Below are positions 1 through 12,500 of a DNA stretch of 64,000 nucleotides, one piece after another. The stretch comes from Amorphophallus konjac (lineage: Eukaryota > Streptophyta > Magnoliopsida > Alismatales > Araceae), in NCBI GenBank assembly GCA_022559845.1, contig CM040127.1, positions 28,420,708 through 28,484,707 of the forward strand, written 5' to 3'. Every line of letters starts with the position of its first letter. Within the stretch, counting starts at the first letter, position 1. The position numbers and the translations under genes were made by a program. The notes below the pieces were generated by a model. That model had not been told where the DNA came from, ran no database searches, and saw nothing but the letters and a program-made list of their open reading frames with translations.

Positions 1-558
1 AGGCACACCATGTGGTGATCAATCGAGCCATCCACCTTTATGCTGCAACTTAATGACCCATTTTCACCCCACGACATTCATGCCACATTGCCGGGGAGCA
101 AGGGTCCACGTGCCATTATGCAACAATATATCAAACTCAACCACCATAGTTGTGCACCAGGCTAGATTCTTCAATTCGACACCTGCGTGTAGCATGTGGG
201 CTCCCCCGCGAGCGATGAGTGGGTAGGGAAATTGGGCAACAGTGGATGCCGATTGACAACCATGCCCTAGTTGAGACCATAGGTGGAAAATCATATAGCT
301 TGGCCGATAAATGAGTTTAAATTGATGGGGATGAGGAATCCTTAGTCGGAGTCACGCTAGACATGGCATAACTTGGCAAGGAGTATGTTGCCAAAGTCGA
401 GGCCAAGGTCAACGAGGAATCAAGAAAGGGCATGCCACTACCAAACCAAGTCGGAGAGGCTAGTGGAGTGGACTTCGGCGAAGGAGCCACAAGGGCTTCA
501 CCAGGTGCCAATCTAGATCAAATCTGGGAGGGGGCCTATAGAGGGGAGGCGTAGGTGA
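1..558 (-). pseudogene. Decayed Ty1/copia reverse transcriptase fragment (left duplicate)
   Basis: Read on the minus strand, about 64-140 encodes a stretch resembling the start of the copia reverse transcriptase domain (motif VEFDILLHNGTWTLAP, then GMNVVG). No continuous pol frame remains. The sequence is nearly identical to 40415-40971, where the neighbouring RT part is also preserved. The element continues after the sirevirus insertion at 20566. The end at 558 is set by the sirevirus: the same sequence runs on uninterrupted in the second copy. The element was dead before the sirevirus arrived. Its other end lies outside the window. Confidence 0.7.
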
Positions 559-840
559 TGTTGCATCCCTATGGTTTTGATGATGTCTCACACTATAAAT
601 CAATCTTCTATCTCTAGATTAATGCTGCTTCATCATGTGAGTGAGTACAGTTCAATGGCTGTCAGATAACATGTTCTACCTTAATTCTGCCTACACTCTG
701 TCTGCACAGTCTTCACACCAGTGCGTCAACTCAGCGTGCTGATGCGTCGACCCTTCAGTCATTGCATGTCTCTGTTCTCACACCTGTGCGTCAACTCAGT
801 GTGCTGATGCGTAGACTCTTCTGTTCAGGTTCTTCATTTG

Positions 841-1510
841 ATTAAGTCTATACATCATCAGTTGAACGTAAAAGTAATACGTTGCAGTGTCAACTCATTG
901 GGCTGCAACGTCAACTCAGCATGCTTGCATTTCGCCTTGAGACTTTCAAGTCTATACACCCTATACTCATTCAAGTCTGTTCAGCCGTTTGCATCTCATA
1001 AAGTCTATACATTCGGTTCCTTGGGCAAAGTCTACACATCGCCTAGTCTGCCCATTGCCTTCAGCCTAAGTGCTCAAAGCCAAGTCTATACAACGCCAAC
1101 CCAACACATTGAACAGTTCCCCAAGTCTATACACTAGACTTCATTTCTCTAAGTCTATACATTATCGTTTGCACTGCAAAGTCCATACACTGGAAGCTCT
1201 TCGTTTGATATCAACAAGTCTGTACATTGGGTTCAACTCTCCAAGTCTGTACAGCCTGTTTGTCTTCTTGTGTGAAGTCTATACAACGCATGCTCACATA
1301 ACTAACTCTATACACTCGATTGTTAGATCTTCAACTATATACATTGGTTGAGTCTATACACTGAGATCTCATGAAGAGTTGCAAGTCTATACACTCGTTG
1401 TTAGAGACCTAGACTGCTAAGTCTATACACTCCCTCACTATGTACACAGTTGCTATATTGATCTCTGAAGTCTATACAATGCTTCACGTTAACACTAAGT
1501 CTATACACTT
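841..1510 (+). repeat. Array of AAGTCTATACA-type motifs in 5' LTR
   Basis: About 19 copies of an 11-12-base motif, consensus AAGTCTATACAC, at irregular spacing of roughly 25-60 bases. Perfect or near-perfect copies lie near 844, 951, 1000, 1082, 1123, 1151, 1275, 1383, 1419, 1469 and 1496. Variants such as AAGTCTGTACA and AACTCTATACA lie between. All are on the same strand, upstream of the TATA box. The identical arrangement occurs in the 3' LTR (about 18447-19116). Confidence 0.85.
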
Positions 1511-2102
1511 CATTATTGTTGCTGAAGGGAACAGGGTCGACGCCTGAAGCTTAAAGCATCCACGCATCAGTAGACGAAGCTTTCACGATGTCTTCTATTG
1601 CGTTAACGCCACAAGCAAGCAGCGTCGACGCAGCAGTTAGAAAAAGCAGAGACTCTTACAAGCGACGAAGGTTTCACGACATCTTCCACTGCGTCAACGC
1701 CTTCAACAAGCAGCGTCGACGCAGCGGCTTAAGAGACGCCAGTATACAAATGTACATGTCTTCAATGCGTCAAACGCAACATGCTGATAACGTCGACGCA
1801 GCACGCCCATATGTTGAAGGCTTGATCACTGGACTGCCGATACCGTTGCGTCAACGCAGCAGGCTGATGGAGTCGACGCAGCGGTTAAAAAGGCTGAAGA
1901 TCTATGATGGCTGCGTCAACCCTTTGGAGCAAGTGAGTTGACGCCATCTAACTCCAGTTGCTGAGCGTACTGGTGCTGGGCACGTGATCCGAGGATAAGG
2001 AGAGTGCCCAGATGAGGACACGTGTTCTGACAGCCTGCTGGATGCTGCCACGTGGTACGAATTCTTAAGGCGGGAACCTGGCAGCCACACGCCATTATCT
2101 GC

Positions 2103-2110
2103 TATAAATA
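2103..2110 (+). promoter_or_regulatory. TATA box of sirevirus 5' LTR
   Basis: TATAAATA preceded by G/C-containing sequence, at the expected U3/R position of a retrotransposon LTR. The same octamer sits at 19709-19716 in the 3' LTR at the same offset. Confidence 0.6.
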
Positions 2111-2961
2111 TAGAGCTTCATCCTTCAGTAGAAGTTCGATCGTGAAAAGAAAAAGCAGAAGCCATTGGTGAGAGTCTGCACGAACCAGAAAAGAAAAAGG
2201 GCAGAGAGTTCCATATCTGAGAGGAGATTGTTCGAGAGAGAGAGAGTGGGTGTGGATTGATGAATTGCTTCATTTGAAGCTACATTTGTATTGGGTTTCA
2301 GAACCGATTTCTTCTTCATTGTTTTTGTTTCTACTTTGCTTTCGTTTATTTTCGTTCTTCCATTCTGATTTGAATTGGTTTCCCTCCGGTGTGTGGAGGA
2401 AGGGAGTACTACTCCAGTTTCCCTCTGAATTGCAGAGGAAGAGAGATCGGTGATCTCTGGTGGTGTTAGTGACAGGTTGTCATTAACTGCTCTCCTCCGG
2501 TGTGTGGAGGAAGGGAGAGGATTCTCCTGTTGTGTTCTAGCTGGGAGCTAGAACAGGTTTCAAGTTCTGTGGGTAGCAGAACTTGGTTGAGGGATTTGTT
2601 TCCCTTGGTGTTCAAGCTGTGTGGCAGCATCTTGTACGCAGACTGAGTCTGCTGTGATCTAGCTTTGTCTAGTGGAATCCTCACTCTAGTTGGAGTGAGG
2701 GGTGGATGTAGATTGCGGACTGCAATCGAACCACCTAAAAACCGAGTGTCTCCTCTGTGGTTTGCTATTGATTTCTGTGCTCTTCATCTGCTTGTCTCTT
2801 TGCCTTCAAGTGATCAGTCTTTCGTCTCATTTACATTTCTCTGTGTACGGGTTAAGGAGGTGCGTTAGCAGTAGAATCTATTTTCCGCCTAAGTTTCTGC
2901 AAATTGGGAGTGATCTATTCATCCCCCCCCCCTTCTGTATCACTCTTGCTGCGCTAACAAT

Positions 2962-2973
2962 TGGTATCAGAGC
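2962..2973 (+). other. Primer-binding site, initiator Met tRNA
   Basis: TGGTATCAGAGC begins two bases after the LTR end (2959). It is complementary to the 3' end of plant initiator-Met tRNA, the usual copia primer. Confidence 0.92.
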
Positions 2974-2984
2974 AGGTTTACGCC

Positions 2985-4562
2985 ATGTGGACGAACGGTC
3001 AAGGAAATGCTGGTGGTCCTAGAACCTTCATGGCCGAAGGTCAATCCATTAGTCGCCCTCCTTATTTCGATGGTAGTAACTATCTATTTTGGAAGAACAA
3101 GATGGAAGTGTTCATCAGAGCTCAGAGTCATAAACTGTGGAGAGTAATCACGGTGGGGCCATATGAGCTGCCACCAAACGAGGATGCTTGGACAGATGAC
3201 CATGTCAAGCTCTCTTCACTCAACTGGACGGCGCTGAACATAATCCAGTGTGCAGTTCATCCAGAGGAATATGCCCATATATCTGCATACAGAACTGCCA
3301 AGCGAATGTGGGATGAGCTGCAATTGATCTATGAAGGTACAGCTCAAGTGAAAGCTTCGAAGGTAAACCTCTACACTTCCAAGTATGAAATGTTTAAGAT
3401 GAATGCAGATGAGAATATAATCGAAATGTATGCCAGGTTATCCTTGATCACTAACACTCTTAAATGGCTAGGGAAGGATCTTGCTGAGGCAGATATAGTC
3501 AGGAAAATCCTTAGATCTTTATCCCCGGCATGGCACACTAAGGCCATTGTGATTGAGGAATCAAAAGATTTGACTGTCTTGACTGTGAATGAACTCATAG
3601 GATCCCTTATGACCTATGAGATGAATTTTCAAGGAGGTGGAGAAGGAAGTGAGAGGAAGGGTAAAAATGTAGCTCTAAGAGCTTCCCGTAACAAGGGTAG
3701 TAACAGTGGGAGCAGCAGCAGTAGCCCCGAGTCTGAGTCCGAGCTTGAAGGTTTATCAAATCTTGACCAGGAGGAGCAGGCAATGCTCACTAGACAGTTC
3801 AGAAAATTTTTGAAGAAAAAGGGAAAGACCTTTAGGAAGAAGAAGCCACAACCATTTAACAAGAATGCTGAATTTACCAGTTACAGGGATAGAAATCCTA
3901 AGAAACTGACTTGTTTTAATTGTAACAAACAGGGACACATGAGAGGCGAATGCCCAGACCTCCAGAAGAAGGGTCCCTATCTTCAGAAGAAAAATATAAA
4001 GGTGCAGAGGAAGAAGAAGCCACAGGCGATGGTCTGCACATGGAGCGAAGAAGAAGAAGACCCCGAAGATGCTTCCTCAAAAGAATATGAAGATGGAATT
4101 TGCCTTATGGCAAACAGTGAAGAGGAGGTAATAAACGTCTTTGAAAATTTCTCAATTGATGACTGGGAGGATGCTTATGGTGATTTGCTAGATAAATTTA
4201 ATTCTCTTAGCAAAGAGCATAGAGTTCTGAAAAGAAAATTTAACACAAATATTGAAGAACAAACTCTGGTCTGTGAGGAAAATGAAAAGCTAAAAGAACG
4301 ACTAGAAGAAATGACCTCACTAAGGAAAGAGAATGATAAGCTTAAGGGAGAAATTCAAGAAAGTCAAAAACAGTTCAATGAATTCAAAACTAAAATTGAA
4401 GAAAGCATGAATGAAATTAGAGTGAATTCAGAGAAATATGAAGCTGTGAAGAAAGTAAATGCTGAACTCCTAAAGAATTCTGAGTTTCTTCAAAAGGAGC
4501 TGGAAGACAAACAGAAAGTCTTAGAAAAGTTTGTCCAAGGAAAGACTAGCCTAGATGCTATA
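2985..4562 (+). pseudogene. Sirevirus gag, 5' part (interrupted)
   Basis: The ATG at 2985 is chosen because it follows the primer site and starts the conserved gag; the frame is open further upstream only through non-ATG codons. Residues about 20-200 match the copia gag domain (YFDGSNYLFWKNKMEVF near the start). A zinc knuckle CX2CX4HX4C starts at Cys 310 (3912). It is followed by Lys-rich then acidic segments and a long heptad-rich, Glu/Lys-rich region (about 4150-4550) likely to form a coiled coil. The frame is cut at 4562 by the nested element and resumes at 12942 in the same phase. Gag would form the virus-like particle and bind RNA. Confidence 0.88.
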
Positions 4563-6973
4563 TGTAATGCCCCGGGTTTTTCGGATCCTCGTTCGTGGGT
4601 CCCGGATCTGGTTTCTCGGAGTGTCCAGCTCCGTTGTGTCCGAAATTTCGTTTCGGACATCTTTCTTGTTCGGATCGGCGCGATCCGGAGTCGTTTCGGA
4701 GGCCCGGAGGCGTTCCGCGGCTTTTTCCGTGTGTGTTTTCCGATTCCCGGCGTGGGTTTCGGCTTTCCCTTCGGAACCTCGTTGCGGGTGAACCGGGCCG
4801 TTCACCAGGGCACGAGTGGTACCGTTGCGATCGGTGCGCTCCGAGGATCGCGAGGGTGTGATTTTCTATTTTTCTGGATTTTTCCGATTTTTCGGATTTT
4901 CCTATAAATAGCTTTTCTCTCTCTCCCCCTCTCATTTCTCATTTCTCTCCCTCTCTCTTCTCACGCTCTCTCCTCTCTCCCTCTCTCTCCGGCGGCCGAC
5001 GGGGCGGAGCATGGGCGAGGCGGGGACGGCGCGGGTGAGGCACGGGCGAGGATGGATGAGGATCGAGGCGGTGGAGGCGCGTAGAAGCTCGGCCGTGAGT
5101 TCGTGGAACGGCGAGGCTTCAACGGCGTTTTCTTCGTGGATCGGCGTCCACGGTGCGCGTAATCTTCGGTGGAGGTAGGGTGATGGACCCTCAGCCCGTG
5201 TACTTCCTTTCCCGCGAGTTTCGTAGGCCGTGGTGAGCCGAGCGGGCTAAACGGGGCGTTTTGGGTAAAATGCATGTTTTTGGGGTGTGAGCCGGATCTC
5301 CCGTTTTATGGTGTTTTTGGGCGATCCAGGGGTTTAGATGTATGCCTAGGGGCTGATCGTGCTCCTCGTGGGCCGTGTGTGCCTTGGACACCCAGTGGAG
5401 TTTCGTGACCGTGTTTTGGGGTGTCTGGAGGTTCCGTTTACCTCATTTTGCGTGCCCGTGCGCTTAAGGGTCCGGGCGACCTTTTAGCGTCCGTTCGCAT
5501 TGTGTTGGTCTCCGTTCGACCCGGTTGTGACCCAGTGGTCGACCTTTGGCCTTGTGAGTGTCCCGGGTACCCCATGGGTTCTGTGTTGGTGTTTTTGGGG
5601 TGTCGGGAGGGACCGTGTTGCCTCGATTAGCGTGCCCGTAGGTGTGGTGGGTCCGGGTGACCCCACGTGTTCCAGGCTTTCGTGTTACGCTTGATCGAGT
5701 CACCGTGTGTCGGTGTGTGTGCGGTGGGGTCTCCCCCGCATATCGTTGGGTTCCTTTGGAAGGCGATTCCCGTGTGGGCCATGTGTTTGGCCTTGGACTG
5801 TGAGTCCAGTTGTCCGGCCTGGGGCTGGAGGTTTCCCGCTTGCTTCAAGATGGGAAATCGTCGTGGCGGCTTGTGTGCTACCTTGGGAATCGTGCTTCTG
5901 TGTTTTCCGTGTGTACCGTGTGAGTGGCCTTTGTCCCTTGCGTTCCCTTCCCAAGGGAATGGTCTTGGCAACTCGTGTGTTGTCTCGGTATTCGTGATAT
6001 CGTGATTTTGGACCTAGAGATTGGACTAGATTGATGGCCTTGTGCTGTTGCGAGCAACGGTCTTGACCCCGAGTCTTGTGACTCAAGGACCGTTGACTGT
6101 AGTGCGTTTAGAGGACTGTCCAGAGTCCAGTGGTTTAGCGCCACTTGAGTTTTCTCGACTCTAGTGCACGGTGCGTGCGTGGCCGTGGACTGTGAGTCCT
6201 GTTTCTTCTCCGACTGTGGTCACCGTGCGACGGGGCCGGTACGCGGGGTTGTCCCCGTACGTCGTCGGATTCAGACGTTGTTTTCCGTTGACTTGAGAGT
6301 CTACTCCTTCAGTGACCCTCCACTAGTCGTAGCCCACCAGTACGAGGTGCTGGTCTCACCTGGGAGTGGTGTACGGGCACCCACCTTTCGGCTGTGTCCG
6401 GGGGACAGGCCTCTACGGCGCGGTTGCCGTGTGTTCTTACTTCGGTAGGTGGTACTAGCGTGGTTCGGTAGCTTCGACTGCATGGTCGAGGTCTGCCTTC
6501 TGGCAGTAGGAGTAGCTGTAGTGCCGAGTTTTGACCAGCCACCGGTTCGCTATTCCTGCTGTAGTCGTAGCTCTCCTTTCCGCTACCGCCGTTGTTTCCG
6601 GTTGGGGTTCCGCGGGATCCCTGCTGAGTCTCTGTTTTGGAGACTCATTCCCTGCTTTTCAGGTGTGGCGGTTCTTCCTCGTGGTTCGAGGGTGCGGAGC
6701 GGAGGTTCTCAGTTGCCAGCTTGTCGGGCTGAGTGTTCACTTGGCATGTGGTACGTTTTACTGCTTTAGACTGTACTTTCTGTTGGACTGGACTCTGTTG
6801 TTGCTGTCGTTGTTTATTTATTTCTGTTATTTGTTGAGTTGTCCTGCTTTATTTCCTATTTCTTTGTGCCTCCACACTCCTTTTAGCCCTTCCGAGCCCT
6901 CCCGGCTCGTGGGCGGCGGTGCGAGTCTCGGGTTATCGGGCCTTCCCGGTAATCGGATTCTCGGGTCGTTACA
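4563..6973 (+). repeat. 5' LTR of nested gypsy-type element (with two deletions)
   Basis: TGTAATGCC to GTTACA. Closely matches the 3' LTR but lacks two blocks equivalent to 10386-10812 (427 bp) and 11848-12353 (506 bp), at junctions near 5352 and 6387. A TATAAATA box lies at 4903-4910, followed by CT-rich leader sequence. Confidence 0.9.
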
Positions 6974-9592
6974 GCTGGTATCAGAGCGGTGGTTGTGGGC
7001 GTACATAGGAATTCGAGATATTGCAGTGATCAGAGTCCATAAGGTCCAGTACAGTCGGCAGCTGGCTTAGGGTTTTGTGTTCGCTTTCCGCCTTGTTTCT
7101 CGCTTGAGAGCTTGAGTGCGCTGTGCGGCGCTGTGAAGGTGGTTGCTGTCAGCGGCTTTCGTGCCAGCATGGGGTCTAAGGATCGAGGTTGAGAGCCTTC
7201 TCCCTCATCGGTGGTGGCCTTGGTTGTGCTGCGTTGGGCAGAGGTTGCTGGCAGGCGTGAGTTCGCGGTGCTGCGTTCGAGGAACCTGCAGTGTGGTCAG
7301 GTGTCTGGTGCGGACTGTTCGTGGTTAAGTGGCCGTGAGCGTGCTTCGAGGGAGCTGCTGTCGATTTTGGCCACTCCAGCTTGAGGTTTGTCCAGCTCCT
7401 GAGGCGTTCTGATCGAGAAGTGTGCTCCGGTGAGCGGAATGTCTTCTCGATGAGCTGCTGTTTCGTCGAGCCTGATGTCCTTGTCGTGCTCTGTTGCGTC
7501 AGAAATGACGTGCCGGTCCCGATTGTTCTGCTGATTTCGAGGCAGGATTTGGCAGAGATGTCCCGTTAAGTCTTTGCTCCTGTGCTTCTGTCAGTGGATG
7601 GGTTGTGTTCGCTCTGGAGTTGGTTTGAGATGTGAAGGTTCCGCGGTGAGTTCGGGACTCGAGGATGAGCATCGGCGGTTGTTGTTATGGCTCGTGTTGC
7701 GGCTCTTGGCATGCCGTGTTGCAGTTCGAGGAATTGCAGCGCTGGTGCATCGAGAGGTGATGTGATTGTAGTCCGACGTGACACTCGTCGAGTGTGTCGG
7801 AGGCGCTGACCTGATGGAAGCGATGGTTTTCCTTGGTGCTGGATGGTGCTGTTTCCAGCGTGCGCGAGGTTCGAGGTCAGGTCGAGCGTGGAGTTCTTCC
7901 GTTGGTCGAAGTGCGCTGGTTTCTCCTTTGGTTGGAGAGATTGCGTTCAGCTAAGGATCGTCGTCTTGCGTTGTGTGTTCGGATTGGTTGGCCTTGTGTG
8001 CCATGAAGTCCGTGCGAGACGTGCTCCTTGTCTTGGCAGGGTGGTTGCCTGTGAGAAGTCGTGCCCATTCCCTTGTCGTGTGAGGGTGTGCTGGCGCTGT
8101 TCCGGAAGGATGAGTGCTGGTTGGGCGGTGTTTGCTTTCTCGGCTGTGCGCGCGGATCTGAGTGCGCAGCGGAAGCGTGGTGGGCTTGTGACCCACTGGT
8201 TCAGGATCGTAGCGTTGGTTGCTACGGGCGGATTCCTGAGTTTGCGTTGAGCATCGGAGGATTGGTTCCTCGGTGTGAAACGTGTTGTTGCCGTGCCGTT
8301 GCCCGAGAAGTCATAGTTGTTGGCACTGGCAGGATGGAGTGTTGGGAAATGTGCTGGCTAGTGCGCCGCATGAGTACCCTGTTCCTGTGTTGGAAGCCGT
8401 GTCAGGCGTCGGTGTTGGACCTGGATGAGGTTGTTGAGGATGTCGCCTGACGGTGGTCGAGGACGTGATGGTCGGAGTCGGTGGCTTGGTGTCCGACTTG
8501 TGTTCCTAGTCGTGTCCTCGGATGAGATCGTCTTTTGAGGAAGCGATCTCTGGCAGGCTGTGGGTTCCTGTTGGTAGCTGCGAGTGACTGGTAAGGCTAG
8601 TCTCGTAGCCGACCACGGTGAGATGTTTCTTGCTTAGGGACCCGTGAGCTCTGTCCAGGTGGTGTCCCGTGGCTCTGTGGTAAGGGCGGAATCGGGATTG
8701 GCAGGTGTCCACTTGGATTGATCGAAGGATTTGATGAGACCAGATGGAAGAGTGACGCATTAAGGCGGAGGCCTTCTGTGAGGTTGGCGTCGGCTTGGTG
8801 GTCCCTGATAGGACATTGGTGTCGCAAGGTTATCCCTGGTTTGGTGACTAGCATGGGGTGGTTCCCTATAAGCCTGAGTCCCGTGAGGTGATGACTGAAG
8901 ACGCCATGTTCCGTCATTTGGTTTCGTCGTGCTCCCCGAGAGGGTCGAGTTGGCGAGCAGTTGGTGACCAGTGGATGGTCTTTTCAGAGACAGAAGATGC
9001 TGGTTGTTGGGGCTCGAGCGTGGCGAGAGCTGTGTGCCAGCGAGACCTGTGGTGGTCGTTTCTGTGTTATGTCCGGCTTTCGGCTTGCCATGTGTGGGGT
9101 GTTTCGTGGTGTTGAGCCGATGTGCTGGTTGCGGTCTGCTGAGATGGCTGCTTGAGCTGGTGGAGGCTCTGTTTTGGTTGCTCCCTTGAGGAGGGTATGC
9201 GATCTGTCAGCTGGTTGCGAAGCTGTTGTGCGATTTGTCTGCTGATCATTGGGTGGATCAGTAGCTGTTGCTCGTGTCGAGGGTTGTGTTTCCTCGGTGA
9301 GCGAGATTGTGGCTGCGGTGCCATGATGGATTCTCGCATTGTCTGAGGTGATGTCGGACTGTGTCCTTTGGTATATGCCTGCTCTGTTGGCCTGTGTGCT
9401 CGGCGCGAGGAGCGAGGTGTTGTTTGTGATTGTAAGTCTGGCGGTGTCCCTCAGAATCGGTTTTTTTTCATGAGAATCGAGGTTTTCTGTGCTGGGGCTC
9501 TGACAGCGTGTCAGTTGATTCAGTGTTCTTCCCCTGGGACTTCGTGCTTGGTCCTGAATTTCGAGGACGAAATTCCTTTAAGGGGGGAGGGC
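6974..9592 (+). other. Non-coding interior of nested gypsy-type element
   Basis: Begins with the initiator-Met primer site (6976-6987) and ends with a purine tract (about 9581-9590) beside the 3' LTR. The sequence is T/G-rich and CpG-containing. Six-frame reading gives only short open frames of at most about 190 codons, without retroelement motifs. The TTTCGAGGACGAAAT stretch near 9559 is the only recognisable relic of a gypsy 3' end. This fits a large retrotransposon derivative (LARD). Confidence 0.75.
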
Positions 9593-12500
9593 TGTAATGC
9601 CCCGGGTTTTTTGGATCCTCGTTCGTGGGTCTCGGATCTGGTTTCTCGGAGTGTCCAGCTCCGTTGTGTCCAAAATTTCGTTTCGGACATCTTTCGTGTT
9701 CGGATCGGCGCGATCCGGAGTCGTTTCGGAGGCCCGGAGGCGTTCCGCGGCTTTTTCCGTGTGTGTTTTCCGATTCCCGGCGTGGGTTTCAGCTTTCCCT
9801 TCGGAACCTCGTTGCGGGTGAACCGGGCCGTTCACCAGGGCGCGAATGGTACCGTTGCGATCGGTGCGCTCCGAGGATCGCGAGGGTGTGATTTTCTATT
9901 TTTCTGGATTTTTTCGATTTTCCGGATTTTCCTATAAATAGCTTTTCTCTCTCTCCCCCTCTCATTTCTCATTTCTCTCCCTCTCTCTTCTCACGCTCTC
10001 TCCTCTCTCCCTCTCTCTCCGGCGGCCGACGGGGCGGAGCATGGGCGAGGCGGGGACGGCGCGGGCGAGGCACGGGCGAGGATGGATGAGGATCGAGGCG
10101 GTGGAGGCGCGTAGAAACTCGGCCGTGAGTTCGTGGAACGGCGAGGCTTCAACGGCGTTTTCTTCGTGGATCGGCGTCCACGGTGCGCGTAATCTTCGGT
10201 GGAGGTAGGGTGATGGACCCTCAAGCCCGTGTACTTCCTTTCCCGCGAGTTTCGTAGGCCGTGGTGAGCCGAGCGGGCTAAACGGGGCGTTTTGGGCAAA
10301 ATGCATATTTTTGGGGTGTGAGCCGGATCTCCCGTTTTATGGTGTTTTTGGGCGATCCAGGGGTTTAGATGCAAGCCTAGGGGCTTGGGGAAGGTTTCCC
10401 CTTTTGTTTCCCCTTCACCTGGGGGTGAACGGGGCGTGGCATGGCTTTTCCCGCGGTTTCCACCGTTTCTGGGTGCGGACTGAGAACGCGCTATACTCTA
10501 GTAGCGCGTTCTTGAAGGTCGCGCTGCCCCGATAGGGCGTGTTCATCGGAGAAGATGAACAGTAAGGCGGTTCTTGTCGCGCTATGGGGTCCTAGCGCGT
10601 TCTGCCCTGTCGCGCTAGGGGTCCCTAGCGCATTCTGCCTTGTCGCGCTAGGTGATCCTAGCGCGATCTGTGCAGTCGCGCTATAGGGATATAGCGCGAT
10701 CTGTCGTGTCGCGCTATAGGTGCATAGCGCGTTCTGCTTGAACGCGCTATGGACCTACAGCGCGTTCTTGGAGGTGACCAGCCGGGCTACCCGGGGCGGG
10801 CGGTCTGCGGCTGATCGTGCTCCTCGTGGGCCGTGTGTGCCTTGGACACCCAGTGGAGTTTCGTGACCGTGTTTTGGGGTGTCTGGAGGTTCCATTTACC
10901 TCGTTTTGCGTGTCCGTGCGCTTAAGGGTCCGGGCGACCTTTTAGCGTCCGTTCGCATTGTGTTGGTCTCCGTTCGACCCGGTTGTGACCCAGTGGTCGA
11001 CCTTTGGCCTTGTGAGTGTCCCGGGTACCCCATGGGTTCTGTGTCGGTGTTTTTGGGGTGTCGGGAGGGACCGTGTTGCCTCGATTAGCGTGCCCGTAGG
11101 TGTGGTGGGTCCGGGTGACCCCACGTGTTCCAGGCTTTCGTGTTACGCTTGATCGAGTCACCGTGTGTCGGTGTGTGTGCGGTGGGGTCTCCCCCGCATA
11201 TCGTGGGTTCCTTTGGAAGGCGATTCCCGTGTGGGCCATGTGTTTGGCCTTGGACTGTGAGTCCAGTTGTCCGGCCTGGGGCTGGAGGTTTCCCGCATGC
11301 TTCAAGATGGGAAATCGTCGTGGCGGCTTGTGTGCTGCCTTGGGAATCGTGCTTCTGTGTTTTCCGTATGTACCGTGTGAGTGGCCTTTGTCCCTTGCGT
11401 TCCCTTCCCAAGGGAATGGTCTTGGCAACTCGTGTGTTGTCTCGATATTCGTGATATCGTGATTTTGGACCTAGAGATTGGACTAGATTGATGGCCTTGT
11501 GCTGTTGCGAGCAACGGTCTTGACCCCGAGTCTTGTGACTCAAGGACCGTTGACTGTAGTGCATTTAGAGGACTGTCCAGAGTCCAGTGGCTTAGCGCCA
11601 CTTGAGTTTTCTCGACTCTAGTGCACGGTGCGTGCGTGGCCGTGGACTGTGAGTCCTGTTTCTTCTCCGACTGTGGTCACCGTGCGACGGGGCCGGTACG
11701 CGGGGTTGTCCCCGTACGTCGTCGGATTCGGACGTTGTTTTCCGTTGACTTGAGAGTCTACTCCTTCAGTGACCCTCCACTAGTCGTAGCCCACCAGTAC
11801 GAGGTGCTGGTCTCACCTGGGAGTGGTGTACGGGCACCCACCTTTCGAGACGGTTTGTGGACCGGTTACCGTAGGCCCCTCGTCGGTAGCCAGAGTCCGG
11901 CTACGGGGGAAAATCGGTCAGAGGACCAGACCTAGTGACGCAAGGTCTGTGTGTGCACACATGGTTGGGGGCGGTTGGACCCACGTCGACGGGCGTGACC
12001 TCAGCTAGTCACTTGTTTGTGGTTACTTGTACGGTGTTCGCGCCTCGGGTAGGACCTACCACGTCAGGCGGTTCACCTGCGGTGCGGTGTAAGACGTCAG
12101 GGGACGCTACCGGTTGTGCTTCTAGTGGGTGGTACTCCTGTCGAGTACGGAGTGACAGACTGTCAGTCTCTGTCTCTTTGACCTTCGGGTTTTTGGTCGT
12201 GTTGACCGGTGAGTTCGGTTGTTTCATCTTGGCGCGTGTGTCGGTTCTTGCGCCGTGAGATTAGTGCTAGTGGCTTTACCGAGGTTGGGTCTTGTTGTGC
12301 GGTAACCGCGATCGGATGGTCGGGGTTGCACCTTGGACAGCGTGTCCAGGTCGGCTGTGTCCGGGGGACAGGCCTCTACGGCGCGGTTGCCGTGTGTTCT
12401 TACTTCGGTAGGTGGTACTAGCGTGGTTCGGTAGCTTCGACTGCGTGGTCGAGGTCTGCCTTCTGGCAGTAGGAGTAGCTGTAGTGCCGAGTTTTGACCG

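Larger units (their letters stand above)
559..2959 (+). repeat. Sirevirus 5' LTR
   Basis: Begins TGTTGC and ends GCTAACA immediately before the primer-binding site. It contains about 19 copies of an AAGTCTATACA-type motif (841-1510), a GC-rich dyad cluster (690-800 and 1530-1960), a TATAAATA box at 2103-2110, a short GA run near 2237 and a C run near 2924 that differs in length from the 3' LTR. It is alignable end to end with 18165-20565. Confidence 0.93.

Noticed and set aside
6976..6987. tRNA-like sequence TGGTATCAGAGC as part of a tRNA gene
   Set aside because: Only 12 bases, located just after an LTR; it is a primer-binding site, as at 2962, 27073 and 27274.
10484..10770. CRISPR-like array
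   Set aside because: Units are inverted repeats with ~8-base loops and short linkers inside a plant LTR, with no spacers of CRISPR length and no cas genes.
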